A stretch of 60,547 bases of DNA from Candidatus Limiplasma pullicola (GCA_018710985.1 DVIV01000003.1:1-60547), one strand, 5' to 3'; positions 16,426 to 26,004 are shown, numbered from the stretch's first letter. A program made the numbers and translations. Notes: a model not told the origin generated them from the letters alone.

Positions 16426-16938
16426 ATGGATAATGAATGGATGGGAAGATATCGCCCGCTGGTCGCCGCCCTTGTGCGGCATGTCAACGTGATCAGCAAG
16501 CTCAATGAGGAATTCTGCATTCAAATCGGCGACGGCGTATTTATCGACCGGCCTTCATGGCAGATCATAGAATACTTTGTGGAGCATTCCGACAACACCT
16601 ACAACATGATCGACATTTCGACAAAGCTGGGAATTCCGCAGAGCTCCTTTTCCAAAAAAGTCAAGCAGCTCAAGGAATACGGCTTTCTTGACCGCTTCAT
16701 TGCGGAAGGCAACAAAAAAGAGATCTTCATCCGGCCTACGGAAAAGGCGATTCACTTTTACAGGCAGAATACGTCAGATCATGTCAGCAAGCATTTTTTA
16801 CCGTTTTTTGAAAAGCTGGACCGCTTTTCAGATGAGGAAATCGCCGTGATGACCGAGGCTATCGAAAATCTGACGGACAATTGCAAAGCAAAGGAACAAC
16901 CGAAGCCCCCCAAAATGAAATACATCAAATTGGATTGA
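16426..16938 (+). CDS. MarR-family transcriptional regulator
   Basis: 170 residues with a winged helix: the helix-turn-helix MIDISTKLGIPQSSFSKKVKQL near residues 60-83, then the wing IAEGNKKEIFIRPTEKA. MarR proteins usually repress neighbouring genes and respond to small phenolic or lipophilic ligands. ATG 16426 was chosen over a long upstream extension because that extension runs through the promoter. The gene is lower in GC than its neighbours. It is divergent from the disrupted hydrolase gene. Confidence 0.9.
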   Translation: MDNEWMGRYRPLVAALVRHVNVISKLNEEFCIQIGDGVFIDRPSWQIIEYFVEHSDNTYNMIDISTKLGIPQSSFSKKVKQLKEYGFLDRFIAEGNKKEIFIRPTEKAIHFYRQNTSDHVSKHFLPFFEKLDRFSDEEIAVMTEAIENLTDNCKAKEQPKPPKMKYIKLD

Positions 16939-17017
16939 GCCGCTCCGCAAGGGTGGTCTTTCCCGATTTGTTTGTCATGCAAAAAAGAAGCTTCCCGCTT
17001 TTACCGACGTGCCGTTC

Positions 17018-20000
17018 TCAGGTGAAGAACAGGGCGCGGATATCCTCCTCCGTCAGGCTGCGCAGCTCGGTTTCGCCCGCCATGACCACGCGGTCGAACA
17101 CGGCGCGCTTGCGCTTGCTCAGTTCGGTCACCTTTTCCTCAATCGTACCCTGGGCGATCAGCTTGACCACGTCTACATCGTGCGTCTGGCCGATGCGGTG
17201 CGCGCGGTCGGTCGCCTGGTCCTCGGCGGCGGGATTCCACCACGGGTCGTAATGAATCACCAGATCCGCGCCGGTCAGATTCAGCCCCGTGCCTCCCGCC
17301 TTCAGCGAAATCAGGAACACGCGCCCCTCTCCTCCGTTGAAGCGGTCGCACAGCTCCTGGCGCTTGTCGGGACGGGTCTCGCCGTCCAGATAAAGGGTCT
17401 GTATCCCCTCGCGCCCCAGACGCCTGCGGATCATCTGCAGCATGCCCACAAACTGGGAGAAAATCAGCATGCGGCGCTTGGTGGCGATGGCGTTGTGCAC
17501 GATCTGCACCAGCAGCTCCAGCTTGCCGCTGGTGCCCTCATAATCGGGCAGGAACAGCTTGGGATGGCAGCACACCTGCCGCAGCTTGAGGAGGATGCTG
17601 AGCACCTGCATGCGCGCGCGGGGCAGCGAGCCCTCCGCCAGCGCCTGCCCCACGTGCTCGCGCAGGGTGAGCATCAGGCTGTCGTAGACGCGCGTCTGTT
17701 CGGGGGGCATGGCGGCGTAGACGTATTCCTCGCGCTTCCCGGGCAGGTCTGTCAGCACCTCGCTCTTGAGGCGGCGCATCAGGAAGGGACGGATGCGCTC
17801 GCGCAGCTCGTCGGCGCGCTCGCCCCCGCCGTAGCGGCGCAGAAACGCCGCCTGCGTGCCCAGGTAGCCCGGCAGCACAAAATCAAAGATGCTCCACAAT
17901 TCGCCGGTGTGGTTTTCCATGGGGGTGCCGGTCAGGGCCACGCGCACCTGCGCGTCCAGCTCCTTGGCAGCCACCGCCCCCTGGCTCTGCGCGTTTTTTA
18001 CGCTTTGCGCTTCGTCCAGGATGGCAAAGCGCAGGGGGATGTCCCGAAGCAGCTCGATATCGCGCCTGAGCAGCGGGTAGCTGGTCAGCACCACATCCAC
18101 CGAAGCGTCACGCTTGATCTCTTCGATGGCGCGGCGGCGCTCCTCCCGCGGGCCGCTGACCACGCGCACCACCATCGCATCGTCGAAGCGCTTGAACTCG
18201 GCCAGCCAGTGATAGGTCAGCGACGTGGGGGTGACGATCATGCTTTTCATCACGCCGTCCCTGCGCCGGGCCGCCGACAGCGCCGCGATGATCTGCACCG
18301 TTTTGCCCAGGCCCATCTCGTCAGCCAAAATGCCGCCCATGCGCGCCTCATAGAGCGACAGCACCCAGGCACAGCCGCGCTGCTGATAGGGCGTGAGCTT
18401 GCGCCGCAGGCGTCCGGGCACATAGCTCAGATCCGCCTGCGCATCTCCGCCCAGTGCCTCAATCACATTCTCCACACTGCCGTCCGCCTCAACATCCGCG
18501 CCGGCCATGCGCAGCATGCTCACCATATAGGCCGAGCGGTAGGCGCCAAAGCGCAGCTCGCGCGACTCGTCGCTCGCGGTAGGATCGTCCAGGGCGGCCG
18601 CGTCCAGCAATTCCTGCACCACGGGCGCCAGGGCGCTCATATCGCGCACATCCAGAAATTCTCCGGTTTTCAGCCGCACATACTGCTGCCGCTGCGCGAT
18701 GGCGCGCATCACCGGCAGCAGCTCGGGTACGGGTTTGCCCTCCTCCAGCAGTTCAAGCACCAGCCGGCCGCCGCGCATATGAAACGAAGCGCGCGCCGCG
18801 AACCGCCGGGGCTTGACCTTTTCAAACGCCGTGGAGGCATAGACCTCGCACAGCTTGCCCAGCTCTGTCACGCCCTGGGTGCAGAATTGCAGGATCTCCT
18901 TGGAGCGCTTGAGCACGATGTGCCCGCCGCGCACCACAAAGCCCGCGTCCGAAAAAAAGTCCAGCAGCGCGCTTTCCGCCCGCCCGTCCCGCAAAAGCAT
19001 GCGGCCGCTCTCCGCAGGCGCGTCCTCCTCCCCGCGGGAGGCGGCAAAGGGATCAATGACGGCGCTGCCGTAGTGAAATTCCACCCGTGCCTCCACATTG
19101 CCGCCCACCAGGTCCAGATAGGCAGCGGCCTTGAGCGGCGCAGTCTCCAGCCGCTTGGCCAGCTCCGGTGAGGGTACGACCGTGCCCACGGCGGACAGGG
19201 CAGGCAACAGCGTGGCCAGGGTATCCTCCGCCTGGCGCGCCGGATAACGGAACTGCCGCCCCTCCTGGCACAGCAGCCTGCACACCCGCGCCTGCGCGCT
19301 GTGCAGGTGCGCCACGCGCCCCTCCCACAGCACATAGCGCGCATCGGGGCTGACCAGGCGCAGGCTTTCCACGCCCTCGGCGCGCACGGTCAGCTCCGTG
19401 GGCGTAAGGGAGATGGCGAAGCAAAGAGGCAGCTCCACCGTGTGGATGGCACTGTGCGTGACCTTATCCTCGTCCTTGAGAAACACGAAGGGATGATTTT
19501 CAAAATACCGCAGCACGCCATGCAGCAGCGCGCCGTTCATCAGTACGAAGCGACCGTCCGTCTGCGGGCCCTGCGGCTTTCCGTCGGTGGGGGCGCCGCC
19601 TTCCTCCCACTGGCGCAGCGTCTCCGCCTTGAGCGGGATGTGGTTCATCAGCAGCGTAAGCAGGCGCTCGTCCTCACGGGAGAAGCGCATCACGTCGGGC
19701 CGGTAGATGAACTTGGCCGAGAGCCTCAGTGGCGCGCCCAAAGAGAAGCAGGTGAGCAGGTCTGCCACGCTGCGAACCGCATAGAGCCGCTCCTGCCCCG
19801 CGTTCAGCCCCAGCCCCACGCGCCCGTCCGCGTACAGCCGCAATGCGGGCACCAGGCGGACCGTTTCGCCTCCCGGCATGGCACGCCCCAGCACCCCCAG
19901 CATTTTTTCGCCCAGTCGCAGTTCGCTCTCCTGCCGGAAGCGCCGCAGCCGCCCGTCTCCATGCGCGGCCAGCGCGGCGGCCGCCACGTGACAGCACGGC

Positions 20001-20191
20001 TCCCCTTCCTGGCCGCAGGTACACTGTGCGGCGCCGGAGGCCAGCAGGCAGACCCTTTGCGGCGGTGTGGAGCCGACGTCATAGCACAGCGCGTCCTCCC
20101 GGTCCGCAGCGGGATGCACGCTTCCCCTGCGAAACAGTTCCTCCCCCTGCCGGTAGCTTTCGCTGTCCGCCCGCATATTCTCCCAAATCAT
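17018..20191 (-). CDS. SWIM zinc-finger SNF2-family DNA helicase/ATPase
   Basis: 1057 residues. The SWIM finger (CTCGQEGEPCCHVA, CxCx(n)CxH) lies near residues 57-70, and a long SNF2-associated region follows. The helicase core has LTPYQQRGCAWVL and GGILADEMGLGKT (Walker A, ~residue 620), LDEAQSVKN (motif II, ~725), ALTGTPMENH (III), LIFSQFVGML and YDPWWNPAAEDQATDRAHRIGQ (VI, split here only for description). Start ATG 20191 was taken because GGAGGG lies 6 bp upstream; ATG 20209 has none. Bacterial SNF2 ATPases of this kind translocate on duplex DNA and may remodel nucleoprotein; the exact role is unknown. It stands alone, with no methylase or nuclease neighbour. Confidence 0.94.
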   Translation of the reverse strand: MIWENMRADSESYRQGEELFRRGSVHPAADREDALCYDVGSTPPQRVCLLASGAAQCTCGQEGEPCCHVAAAALAAHGDGRLRRFRQESELRLGEKMLGVLGRAMPGGETVRLVPALRLYADGRVGLGLNAGQERLYAVRSVADLLTCFSLGAPLRLSAKFIYRPDVMRFSREDERLLTLLMNHIPLKAETLRQWEEGGAPTDGKPQGPQTDGRFVLMNGALLHGVLRYFENHPFVFLKDEDKVTHSAIHTVELPLCFAISLTPTELTVRAEGVESLRLVSPDARYVLWEGRVAHLHSAQARVCRLLCQEGRQFRYPARQAEDTLATLLPALSAVGTVVPSPELAKRLETAPLKAAAYLDLVGGNVEARVEFHYGSAVIDPFAASRGEEDAPAESGRMLLRDGRAESALLDFFSDAGFVVRGGHIVLKRSKEILQFCTQGVTELGKLCEVYASTAFEKVKPRRFAARASFHMRGGRLVLELLEEGKPVPELLPVMRAIAQRQQYVRLKTGEFLDVRDMSALAPVVQELLDAAALDDPTASDESRELRFGAYRSAYMVSMLRMAGADVEADGSVENVIEALGGDAQADLSYVPGRLRRKLTPYQQRGCAWVLSLYEARMGGILADEMGLGKTVQIIAALSAARRRDGVMKSMIVTPTSLTYHWLAEFKRFDDAMVVRVVSGPREERRRAIEEIKRDASVDVVLTSYPLLRRDIELLRDIPLRFAILDEAQSVKNAQSQGAVAAKELDAQVRVALTGTPMENHTGELWSIFDFVLPGYLGTQAAFLRRYGGGERADELRERIRPFLMRRLKSEVLTDLPGKREEYVYAAMPPEQTRVYDSLMLTLREHVGQALAEGSLPRARMQVLSILLKLRQVCCHPKLFLPDYEGTSGKLELLVQIVHNAIATKRRMLIFSQFVGMLQMIRRRLGREGIQTLYLDGETRPDKRQELCDRFNGGEGRVFLISLKAGGTGLNLTGADLVIHYDPWWNPAAEDQATDRAHRIGQTHDVDVVKLIAQGTIEEKVTELSKRKRAVFDRVVMAGETELRSLTEEDIRALFFT

Positions 20192-20274
20192 CTGCTGCCC
20201 TCCATGCAAAGCCTAGTCTGATAAACTTCTGGATCGGCATGTTTTTTTCCTGCCTTTGGAAGCCCTGCGAAATC

Positions 20275-20301
20275 AAAAAAAGCGGAATATTTTCATTCCG
20301 C
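20275..20301 (-). terminator. Terminator upstream of the SNF2 gene, minus strand
   Basis: GCGGAAT/ATTCCGC stem (20282-20288 with 20295-20301), followed on the minus strand by seven T (20275-20281). It insulates the SNF2 gene from the ABC operon upstream. The rest of 20192-20510 holds no gene I can support. Confidence 0.7.
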
Positions 20302-20510
20302 CGGGGCAATTCTATGGGTGAAACGCAGACCAGGCAAACGGCCGGGAAACGCGCAGCAGGCGCTTTTGATTGAAAAGTGCCGGCCGTGTGCGGGGCGCAT
20401 CACGGTGAAGATGTGAGATGGATTGAAGAAGATGTTGAGCATTGCGCGGTTTCTCCTCAAGCGCAGACGCTGCCGCGAAGCTGCATGCTTTCGATGATCT
20501 GCGTTTCAAA

Positions 20511-20534
20511 GCCCGGACGGGAAACCGTCCGGGC
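20511..20534 (-). terminator. Hairpin at the end of the ABC/TetR operon
   Basis: A perfect 10-bp stem GCCCGGACGG/CCGTCCGGGC with a 4-nt loop, 5 bp after the TetR stop codon. The minus-strand T tract is short (TTT), so termination may be weak; a second terminator follows at 20275-20301. Confidence 0.6.
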
Positions 20535-20539
20535 TCTCT

Positions 20540-21124
20540 TCATGCCAGCACGCGGTCGCACGCGCCCTCCACCATCAGGCGCAGGGCCTCCTCAAATCCC
20601 GCGCCCACGTCCTGGCGGAAGGAGATGGACATCATCAGCATGCGCACCGTGATGCAGGCGGTTTCCATGCTGGTGGTCAGCCGGGCCCCGGCCTTGAGAA
20701 TCAGGCGCTTGATGCGCTCGTCATCCGTGACGTAATGCGCGTTGACCACCTCGTCCGGCAGGCGGCGCAAAAGCAGGGGCACCTCCTCGCGGATGAAGGG
20801 AATCAGGTTGTAGGTTTCCGCCACGCGGAACACCTCCAGAATGGCCCGCATGGTGCGTTCGCGCAGGGGAAGGTCGGTGCGCTCGGCCAGCACCCTTTCC
20901 GCGCTGCCGTACATCTCCTCATGGGTGCGTTCCAGCATGCTCAAAAACAGGTGCTCCTTGCTTGGATAGAAGCGGTAGAACGCGCCCTTGCTGATGCCCG
21001 CCTCACGCGCCAGTTCATCCACCGTGGCATGGCGCATGCCCAGGGACGCCGCGCTTTTGAGCGCCGCATCCAGCAGGCTGTCGCGGATGCGCTCGCGCTC
21101 CTGCGGGGAAAAAGCCGTTGCCAT
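20540..21124 (-). CDS. TetR/AcrR-family regulator of the ABC efflux operon
   Basis: 194 residues. Helix-turn-helix: RIRDSLLDAALKSAA, then VDELAREAGISKGAFYRFYPSKEHLF near residues 35-60. It is the last gene of a four-gene operon (ABC ATPase, permease, adaptor, TetR) with only 13 bp to the adaptor gene. That position, and a palindrome at the operon promoter (25291-25312), suggest it is a local autorepressor that responds to the transported compound. Confidence 0.92.
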   Translation of the reverse strand: MATAFSPQERERIRDSLLDAALKSAASLGMRHATVDELAREAGISKGAFYRFYPSKEHLFLSMLERTHEEMYGSAERVLAERTDLPLRERTMRAILEVFRVAETYNLIPFIREEVPLLLRRLPDEVVNAHYVTDDERIKRLILKAGARLTTSMETACITVRMLMMSISFRQDVGAGFEEALRLMVEGACDRVLA

Positions 21125-21137
21125 CGCCGCGCCTCCG

Positions 21138-22220
21138 TCACTGGCCGGCAGGCAGGCGCACCGTGGCGTTCATGCCGGGCAGCACCTGCCAGCTCGTGCT
21201 GATGGAAATGGTCACATCATAGTAGGTGGCGTTTTGCTTGGCGTTGCCGATGAGGGAAATGCTCTTGACCGTGCCGGAAACCTCCTCCTGCGGGTAGCAG
21301 TCGAACACCACGGTGAGCGTATCGCCCACATGCACGCGTTCCAGGTCGATCTCGTCCACCTCGGCCACCACGTTCATGGCGCTCAGGTCATGGATGCTGG
21401 CCAGAAGCTGTCCCTTATAGACCTGCTGGCCGGAGGACGCGCCCGCCGCCAGCTCCACCGCTCCGGCATGGGAAGCCGTCACCGCCGCTTCCGTCACATT
21501 CGCCTCCGCATCCTGGCCGGACAGCTCAAAGAGCAGCTGACCCTTGCGCACGCTCTGGCCCGGCTGCACCGCGCAGCTGAGCACCCGTCCTGTGCCGTTT
21601 ACGGCCACATCCGCGGCCCGCTCGATGGTGCCGGAGCCGATGCAGCTCTTGGTGCCCATCTTTTCGTCACGGTAGATCTTGATGCTGTCGCCGTTTTCAA
21701 AGTCGCCCGCGGTCAGCTCCACGGTGTAGTCGGAGCCGTTGACAGCAGTCACGCGGCCCTCGCCCTCGTTGTCCTTGTCGCTGGTCTGGTAGAAATAGAC
21801 CGTTTCGCCCACATGGATGAGGCGGTTCTCCTCGTCGTTGTAGGCGCCGGAGGTGCTCGCGTCGGCCACCTGCGGAAGCGTGCGCTCGATGCAGGCGATC
21901 ATCCCGTAGAGGGCGGTCACGTCCTCGCACAGGTCGCCGGGATCGGCAAACACCGCCTGCACGGTGCCGTCCACCGGGGCGTAGACCTTGACCGTATCCA
22001 GCGAGAACAGCACAGTGCCCGCCGTTACCTGATCGCCGCTTTCCAGGTCAAAGGGCAGCAGCACGCCGGAATAGGGCGCGGTGATCTTATAGACGTTTTC
22101 GCTTTCCGCCACCGCGTTGGCGGTGACGTTGCTCACGGCCGCCGTCTGAGCGTCCTCCGCCAGAGCGCACAGGGGGGTGAGCAAAAGGACGGTCAGCAGC
22201 AAAGCGACGTTTTTTTTCAT
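21138..22220 (-). CDS. HlyD/MacA-like efflux adaptor with signal peptide
   Basis: 360 residues. A signal peptide (MKKNVALLLTVLLLTPLCALA) is followed by a biotinyl-lipoyl-like half (KITAPYSGVLLPFDLESGD), an insert, and a second lipoyl and beta-barrel part (SVRKGQLLFEL, DLSAMNVVAEVDEIDLERVHVG). Such adaptors act outside the membrane with MacB-like permeases. ATG 22220 was chosen: it follows GGGAGG and begins the signal peptide; the longer frame runs back into the permease gene. The order permease-adaptor-regulator supports an export role for a drug or peptide. Confidence 0.88.
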   Translation of the reverse strand: MKKNVALLLTVLLLTPLCALAEDAQTAAVSNVTANAVAESENVYKITAPYSGVLLPFDLESGDQVTAGTVLFSLDTVKVYAPVDGTVQAVFADPGDLCEDVTALYGMIACIERTLPQVADASTSGAYNDEENRLIHVGETVYFYQTSDKDNEGEGRVTAVNGSDYTVELTAGDFENGDSIKIYRDEKMGTKSCIGSGTIERAADVAVNGTGRVLSCAVQPGQSVRKGQLLFELSGQDAEANVTEAAVTASHAGAVELAAGASSGQQVYKGQLLASIHDLSAMNVVAEVDEIDLERVHVGDTLTVVFDCYPQEEVSGTVKSISLIGNAKQNATYYDVTISISTSWQVLPGMNATVRLPAGQ

Positions 22221-22240
22221 GGTTGATTCCCTCCCGAAGA

Positions 22241-24547
22241 TTATTCGACGCTCTTGAGCGCCTCCACCATGTCGATGGACCGGACCTTGCGCGTCAAAAG
22301 GCCGGCGATGAGGCAGGAAAAGGCAAAGGTGACCGCGCAGGCCAGAAGGACCGAGGGCGGCTGGACCGTGGAGATGAACACCATCGTGTCCGTTTCGCAG
22401 GAGCGGAACACCACGCCGGTGAGCCACCAGCCCGGCAGGATGCCCAGAAGCACCCCCAGGCCGCTGACCAGCGCGCTTTCGCTTAGAATCAGGCGGCGGA
22501 TCTCCCGCTGGTGGTAGCCCAGCACCTTGAGCGTGGCGTATTCGCGGCAGCGCTCCACAAAGTTGAGGATGCCCATGTTGTACAGCACCACGAAGGCCAG
22601 CCCCAGCGCCGCGCCCGCCATCAGCCGGAACACGCCCTGCAGGCTTTCCAGGACCTTGAGGGTGTCGGCCATTTCACTGACAGGGTACTGAAATTCCTCG
22701 AACTCCTCCAGGCCGCTCAGGTACGTCAGCCCGGTCTGCGTGGGCGAAAGCACGTTGAGCGCCGTGGGCACGAAAGCGCCCTTTTTGCACGCATCCCACA
22801 CGGCGCGGCCCATAAACACGGTCTGTCCGATGGTGATCTCAGCCACGCCGCCGACCTTGACCGTGATGGGGTCCGGGTCGCCGGACAGCCAGATGCTCAC
22901 CCGGTCGCCCGGCTGCGCGTCCAGCGCCTCCGCCAGCTTGCGTGACAGCAGCACCCCGTCCGTGGGCAGCGGAATCCACGTTTCGTCCGGGCCCAGGTTC
23001 ATCAGGCGCTGACCGTCCTCCAGCACGGTCAGCGTGGTGGCGCGGAATGCATCGTCCAGGCGGATGCTCACGCTTTTGTCCATCACGCCCTCCACAAGCT
23101 CCGCGTCCACGCGCTTGCGGTAGCCCTCCACGGCTCCCGCACCGGCATCCAGCTTCGCGCGGACGCTGTAGCGAATCGTGCCCTCATAGTACTTGCCCAC
23201 GAAGTACCTGACGCTGTCGTTGAGGCTGAGGGAGGTGATGATGAGCATGGTGCAGCAAAGGACCCCGATCAGCGACATCAGCGTGCGCGCCTTGTTGCGC
23301 AGCATGTTGCGGCACACCATTTTCGCATTGAAGCCAAAGCGGCTCCACAGGCTGCCCACCCGCTCCAGAAACAGCTTCTGTCCCGCGCGGGGCGGACGGG
23401 GCCGAAGCAGCGCGGCGGTGACCTCCCTGGCGCCGCGGCGGTAGGTGCGCAGGCAGATCAGGCAGCTGAGCAGCACACCCAGCCCGCCCACCAGCCATTG
23501 CTCCCAGGAAACGGGCGCCTGCAGGCAGCGGGGAAAGGTATAGCGCGCGCTTTCCATGTTCCACAGGATATAGGGAAGCGTCTGCCGCCCCACGACCAGT
23601 CCCAGCGCCGATCCCACCAGGGACGGATAGAACGCATAGCACAGATAATGCCGTTCGATCTGCCCGTCTCGGTAGCCAAGCGCCTTGAGACAACCCATCT
23701 GCGTGCGCTGGTTTTCCAGCATGCGCGTGATGGTGGTCAGCACGATCATCGCCGCCACGGCGTAGGCCAAAAGCGGAAAGACATAGCTCAGGCTGCGGTA
23801 CATGCCCGCGTCCGATGCGATGCCGTGCACGCTGCTCTGGGTGCGGCTGTCCAGCATCAGGGCATCGGGATAGTACGCGCTGACAGCGTCCTCCACCCCG
23901 GCGGCCTCCGTCCCGTCCGCCAAGGTGACCACCAGGCTGTTGAGCGAAAGCGCGCCGATCGCCCCGTTGTTGATGAGGATAAAGCCGTAGTTGAGCGGAT
24001 CGCGCACGCTGTTTTTGGTCAGGGACACAAATTCCGGGCTCAGGCAGGTGCCGCGGATGGTGAAGTCGTACACCTGTCCGCCCACCTTCAGGCCGATGCG
24101 GTCGCCCACGGCCAGCCCGTTTTCCCGGGCGAAGAGCTCATCCAGCAGGCAGCCGCGCAGGTCGCTGCTTTCCAGATTGCTCCCCTCCCGCACCAGCGGA
24201 CGGTTGATGCGGATGCTGCCGTCATAGGCCTCCACCACCAGGCTGGGCTCATGGGGCAGGTCCACGGTCAGCTCGGCCGTGGCGCGAGCCTGCACATCCT
24301 CAACGCCCGCAATGCCGCGCACCCGTTCCACGGCCTCCCGGTCGGCGCTGGAGAGGGTGATCCATATATCCGCCACATTCTGCTCGTCAAAATAGGTCTG
24401 GGACGACAAATCCAGCATGCGCCAGGCCGCGTCCAGCCCGCTGAACACCCATGTGCCCAGCGCGCAGAGCAGAATCACCGCCAGAAACTGCATCCGGTTG
24501 TGCCACATATCGCGCACAAGCTTACGGCGCAGCACGTTTTTTACCAT
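22241..24547 (-). CDS. ABC transporter permease, FtsX/MacB type with two FtsX domains
   Basis: 768 residues. It begins with a membrane helix (FLAVILLCALGTWVF), then a large extracellular MacB_PCD-like domain, three membrane helices forming a first FtsX domain (residues ~240-370), a second extracellular domain and a C-terminal FtsX domain (MAGAALGLAFVVLYNMGI, then YATLKVLGYHQREIRRLILSE). Such permeases use the ATPase to drive extracellular movements rather than to carry substrate through a channel. It overlaps the ATPase gene by 7 bp. Confidence 0.93.
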   Translation of the reverse strand: MVKNVLRRKLVRDMWHNRMQFLAVILLCALGTWVFSGLDAAWRMLDLSSQTYFDEQNVADIWITLSSADREAVERVRGIAGVEDVQARATAELTVDLPHEPSLVVEAYDGSIRINRPLVREGSNLESSDLRGCLLDELFARENGLAVGDRIGLKVGGQVYDFTIRGTCLSPEFVSLTKNSVRDPLNYGFILINNGAIGALSLNSLVVTLADGTEAAGVEDAVSAYYPDALMLDSRTQSSVHGIASDAGMYRSLSYVFPLLAYAVAAMIVLTTITRMLENQRTQMGCLKALGYRDGQIERHYLCYAFYPSLVGSALGLVVGRQTLPYILWNMESARYTFPRCLQAPVSWEQWLVGGLGVLLSCLICLRTYRRGAREVTAALLRPRPPRAGQKLFLERVGSLWSRFGFNAKMVCRNMLRNKARTLMSLIGVLCCTMLIITSLSLNDSVRYFVGKYYEGTIRYSVRAKLDAGAGAVEGYRKRVDAELVEGVMDKSVSIRLDDAFRATTLTVLEDGQRLMNLGPDETWIPLPTDGVLLSRKLAEALDAQPGDRVSIWLSGDPDPITVKVGGVAEITIGQTVFMGRAVWDACKKGAFVPTALNVLSPTQTGLTYLSGLEEFEEFQYPVSEMADTLKVLESLQGVFRLMAGAALGLAFVVLYNMGILNFVERCREYATLKVLGYHQREIRRLILSESALVSGLGVLLGILPGWWLTGVVFRSCETDTMVFISTVQPPSVLLACAVTFAFSCLIAGLLTRKVRSIDMVEALKSVE

Positions 24548-25242
24548 GCGATCTCCTCCACAGAGGCCGGATGGTCGTTCATTTCCACGCTCTCGATCTG
24601 ACCGTTGCGCACGCGGATAACCCTGCGTGCCAGCGGCGCAATGGCTGCGTTATGCGTGATGATGGCCACGGTGGTCTGGTATTTTTCGCTCACGTCCTTG
24701 AGCAGCGCCAGCACCTGCAGGCCGGTCTTGGAATCCAGCGCGCCGGTGGGCTCGTCGCACAGGAGCAGCGCGGGATTTTTGCACAGTGCGCGCGCGATGG
24801 ACACGCGCTGCTGCTCGCCGCCGGAGAGCTGGGCCGGGAAGTTGTTCATCCGCTCGCCCAAGCCCACCTGCCTGAGTACCTCCACCGGGTCCAGCGCCCT
24901 GGGGCACACCTGGCGCGCCAGCTCCACGTTTTCCAGGGCGGTCAGGTTGGGCATGAGGTTATAGAACTGGAACACAAAGCCCACGTCCAGCCGGCGGTAT
25001 TCGGTCAGCTCCCGCCCGCTGAGGCTGGTGATTTCCTTGCCGTCCACGGTAATCTTCCCGGAGGTGACCCGGTCCATGCCGCCCAGGAGGTTGAGGATGG
25101 TCGTCTTGCCCGCGCCGCTGGGGCCCAGCACCACGCTCAGCTCCCCCTTTTCCATCTCAAAGCAGACGTTGTTGGCGGCGAGCACCGTTTCGCCGCCGGT
25201 GTGGTATTCCTTGGTCACATTTTCAAAGGTGATGTAACTCAC
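24541..25242 (-). CDS. ABC transporter ATP-binding protein (LolD/MacB class)
   Basis: 233 residues. Walker [11 protein letters not shown]-loop [20 protein letters not shown], signature [15 protein letters not shown], Walker [13 protein letters not shown] and the H-loop TH are all intact, and the first residues match the macrolide-exporter class. The start is GTG at 25242 behind GGAAAGGA; the longer frame to 25332 would run through the promoter and operator. It begins the efflux operon. Confidence 0.95.
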   Translation of the reverse strand: MSYITFENVTKEYHTGGETVLAANNVCFEMEKGELSVVLGPSGAGKTTILNLLGGMDRVTSGKITVDGKEITSLSGRELTEYRRLDVGFVFQFYNLMPNLTALENVELARQVCPRALDPVEVLRQVGLGERMNNFPAQLSGGEQQRVSIARALCKNPALLLCDEPTGALDSKTGLQVLALLKDVSEKYQTTVAIITHNAAIAPLARRVIRVRNGQIESVEMNDHPASVEEIAW

Positions 25243-25290
25243 AGCTTTTCCTTTCCGAACGGCCGGTTGGAAAATGATGCTAAACGCTGG

Positions 25291-25343
25291 GACCAAAACC
25301 GTTCTTTTGGTCATAGGGTAGCATTCCGCCATGCGCTTGTCAA
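25291..25343 (-). promoter_or_regulatory. Promoter and TetR-operator candidate of the ABC efflux operon
   Basis: Minus strand: TTGACA (complement of 25338-25343), 17-bp spacer, TACCCT (complement of 25315-25320). Just past the -10, over the expected start of transcription, is a perfect 8-bp inverted repeat GACCAAAA/TTTTGGTC with a 6-bp gap (25291-25312). This is the usual geometry of an autorepressing TetR operator. Confidence 0.7.
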
Positions 25344-25400
25344 GGGTTGGAGGCCTCCGTGGCAGAAGGTTTACAGAAGGTTCACAACCTGCTGCGGCGG

Positions 25401-25433
25401 AAAATAAAAACCGGAGGGGCTTTCCCCCTCCGG
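25401..25433 (-). terminator. Terminator of the exopolysaccharide superoperon
   Basis: A 9-bp GC stem CCGGAGGGG/CCCCTCCGG (25411-25419 with 25425-25433), followed on the minus strand by TTTTTATTTT (25401-25410). It lies just after the last small secreted-protein frame and 58 bp from the ABC operon promoter. Confidence 0.85.
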
Positions 25434-25440
25434 CGCTGAT

Positions 25441-25973
25441 TCAGACGGTGATTCCGGAGCCCAGCAGAAGCATCATTTTCTTTGCCGGTGTCTCTGGCCG
25501 GCCGGGTTTCTGCTCCGGCAACGGTTCGGCGACGTCCCCGTCCTGCCGTCCCGGGTATTCATGCGCATACGGGCAGCCGGAGCAATGCGGCCGCCTTCTT
25601 TCCGGCTCGCACCTGCGGCAGTGCGGAGCCGCGTGCCACGGCCGCTCATCCTCACGGGGACCGCGCGGCCCCCTTTCCTCCGGACGGGCATGCAGCCCTT
25701 CTTCCCCATGATGCCGGTGAGCCGCGCCGGGACGCTCATGACGATGCGGGATTTCGGGTGCTTCAAAGCCGTCGGGCTTTTCCGCCGCCTTGGGCTCGCG
25801 CGTCGCTTTGGGTGCTTCGGGCTCGGTGGCGGGATCTTCTTCGGACGCCTTTTCCGTCACCGCGGCGCAGCTACGGTATCAGGGGAAACCGGGTTCGCTT
25901 CCGCCAGCGCCGGCAGCAGGGCTCCGGCCAGCAGGCAGGTCAATACCACGAGGACTATCGCCAACTTCTTCAT
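25441..25973 (-). pseudogene. Small secreted Glu/Pro/His-rich protein with CxxC pairs, frameshifted
   Basis: ATG 25973 (ribosome site GAGGAGG) begins a clear signal peptide, MKKLAIVLVVLTCLLAGALL ending ALAEA, but the frame stops with TGA at 25857-25859 after 38 residues. A second frame overlaps this stop (GTG at 25860) and runs 139 residues: acidic, Pro- and Lys-rich (EDPATEPEAPKATREPKAAE), then His-rich (HRHERPGAAHRHH), then CRRC and CSGC nine residues apart. Joined, they make a plausible exported ~175-residue protein, so I see a one-base frameshift or a sequence error; coupled translation of two products is an alternative. The family is unknown. It is the last gene of the exopolysaccharide run, 31 bp behind a glycosyltransferase. 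Confidence 0.55.
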
Positions 25974-26004
25974 ACGCAACCTCCTCACGCTTTATCAGAT
26001 GCGC

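Noticed and set aside
17009-19171. A 720-codon plus-strand frame
   Set aside because: Antisense to the SNF2 gene, whose helicase motifs are all present on the minus strand.
20313-20375. A 20-codon small gene between the SNF2 gene and the TetR terminator
   Set aside because: No ribosome site, no hydrophobic or known small-protein pattern, and it follows a terminator hairpin on the other strand.
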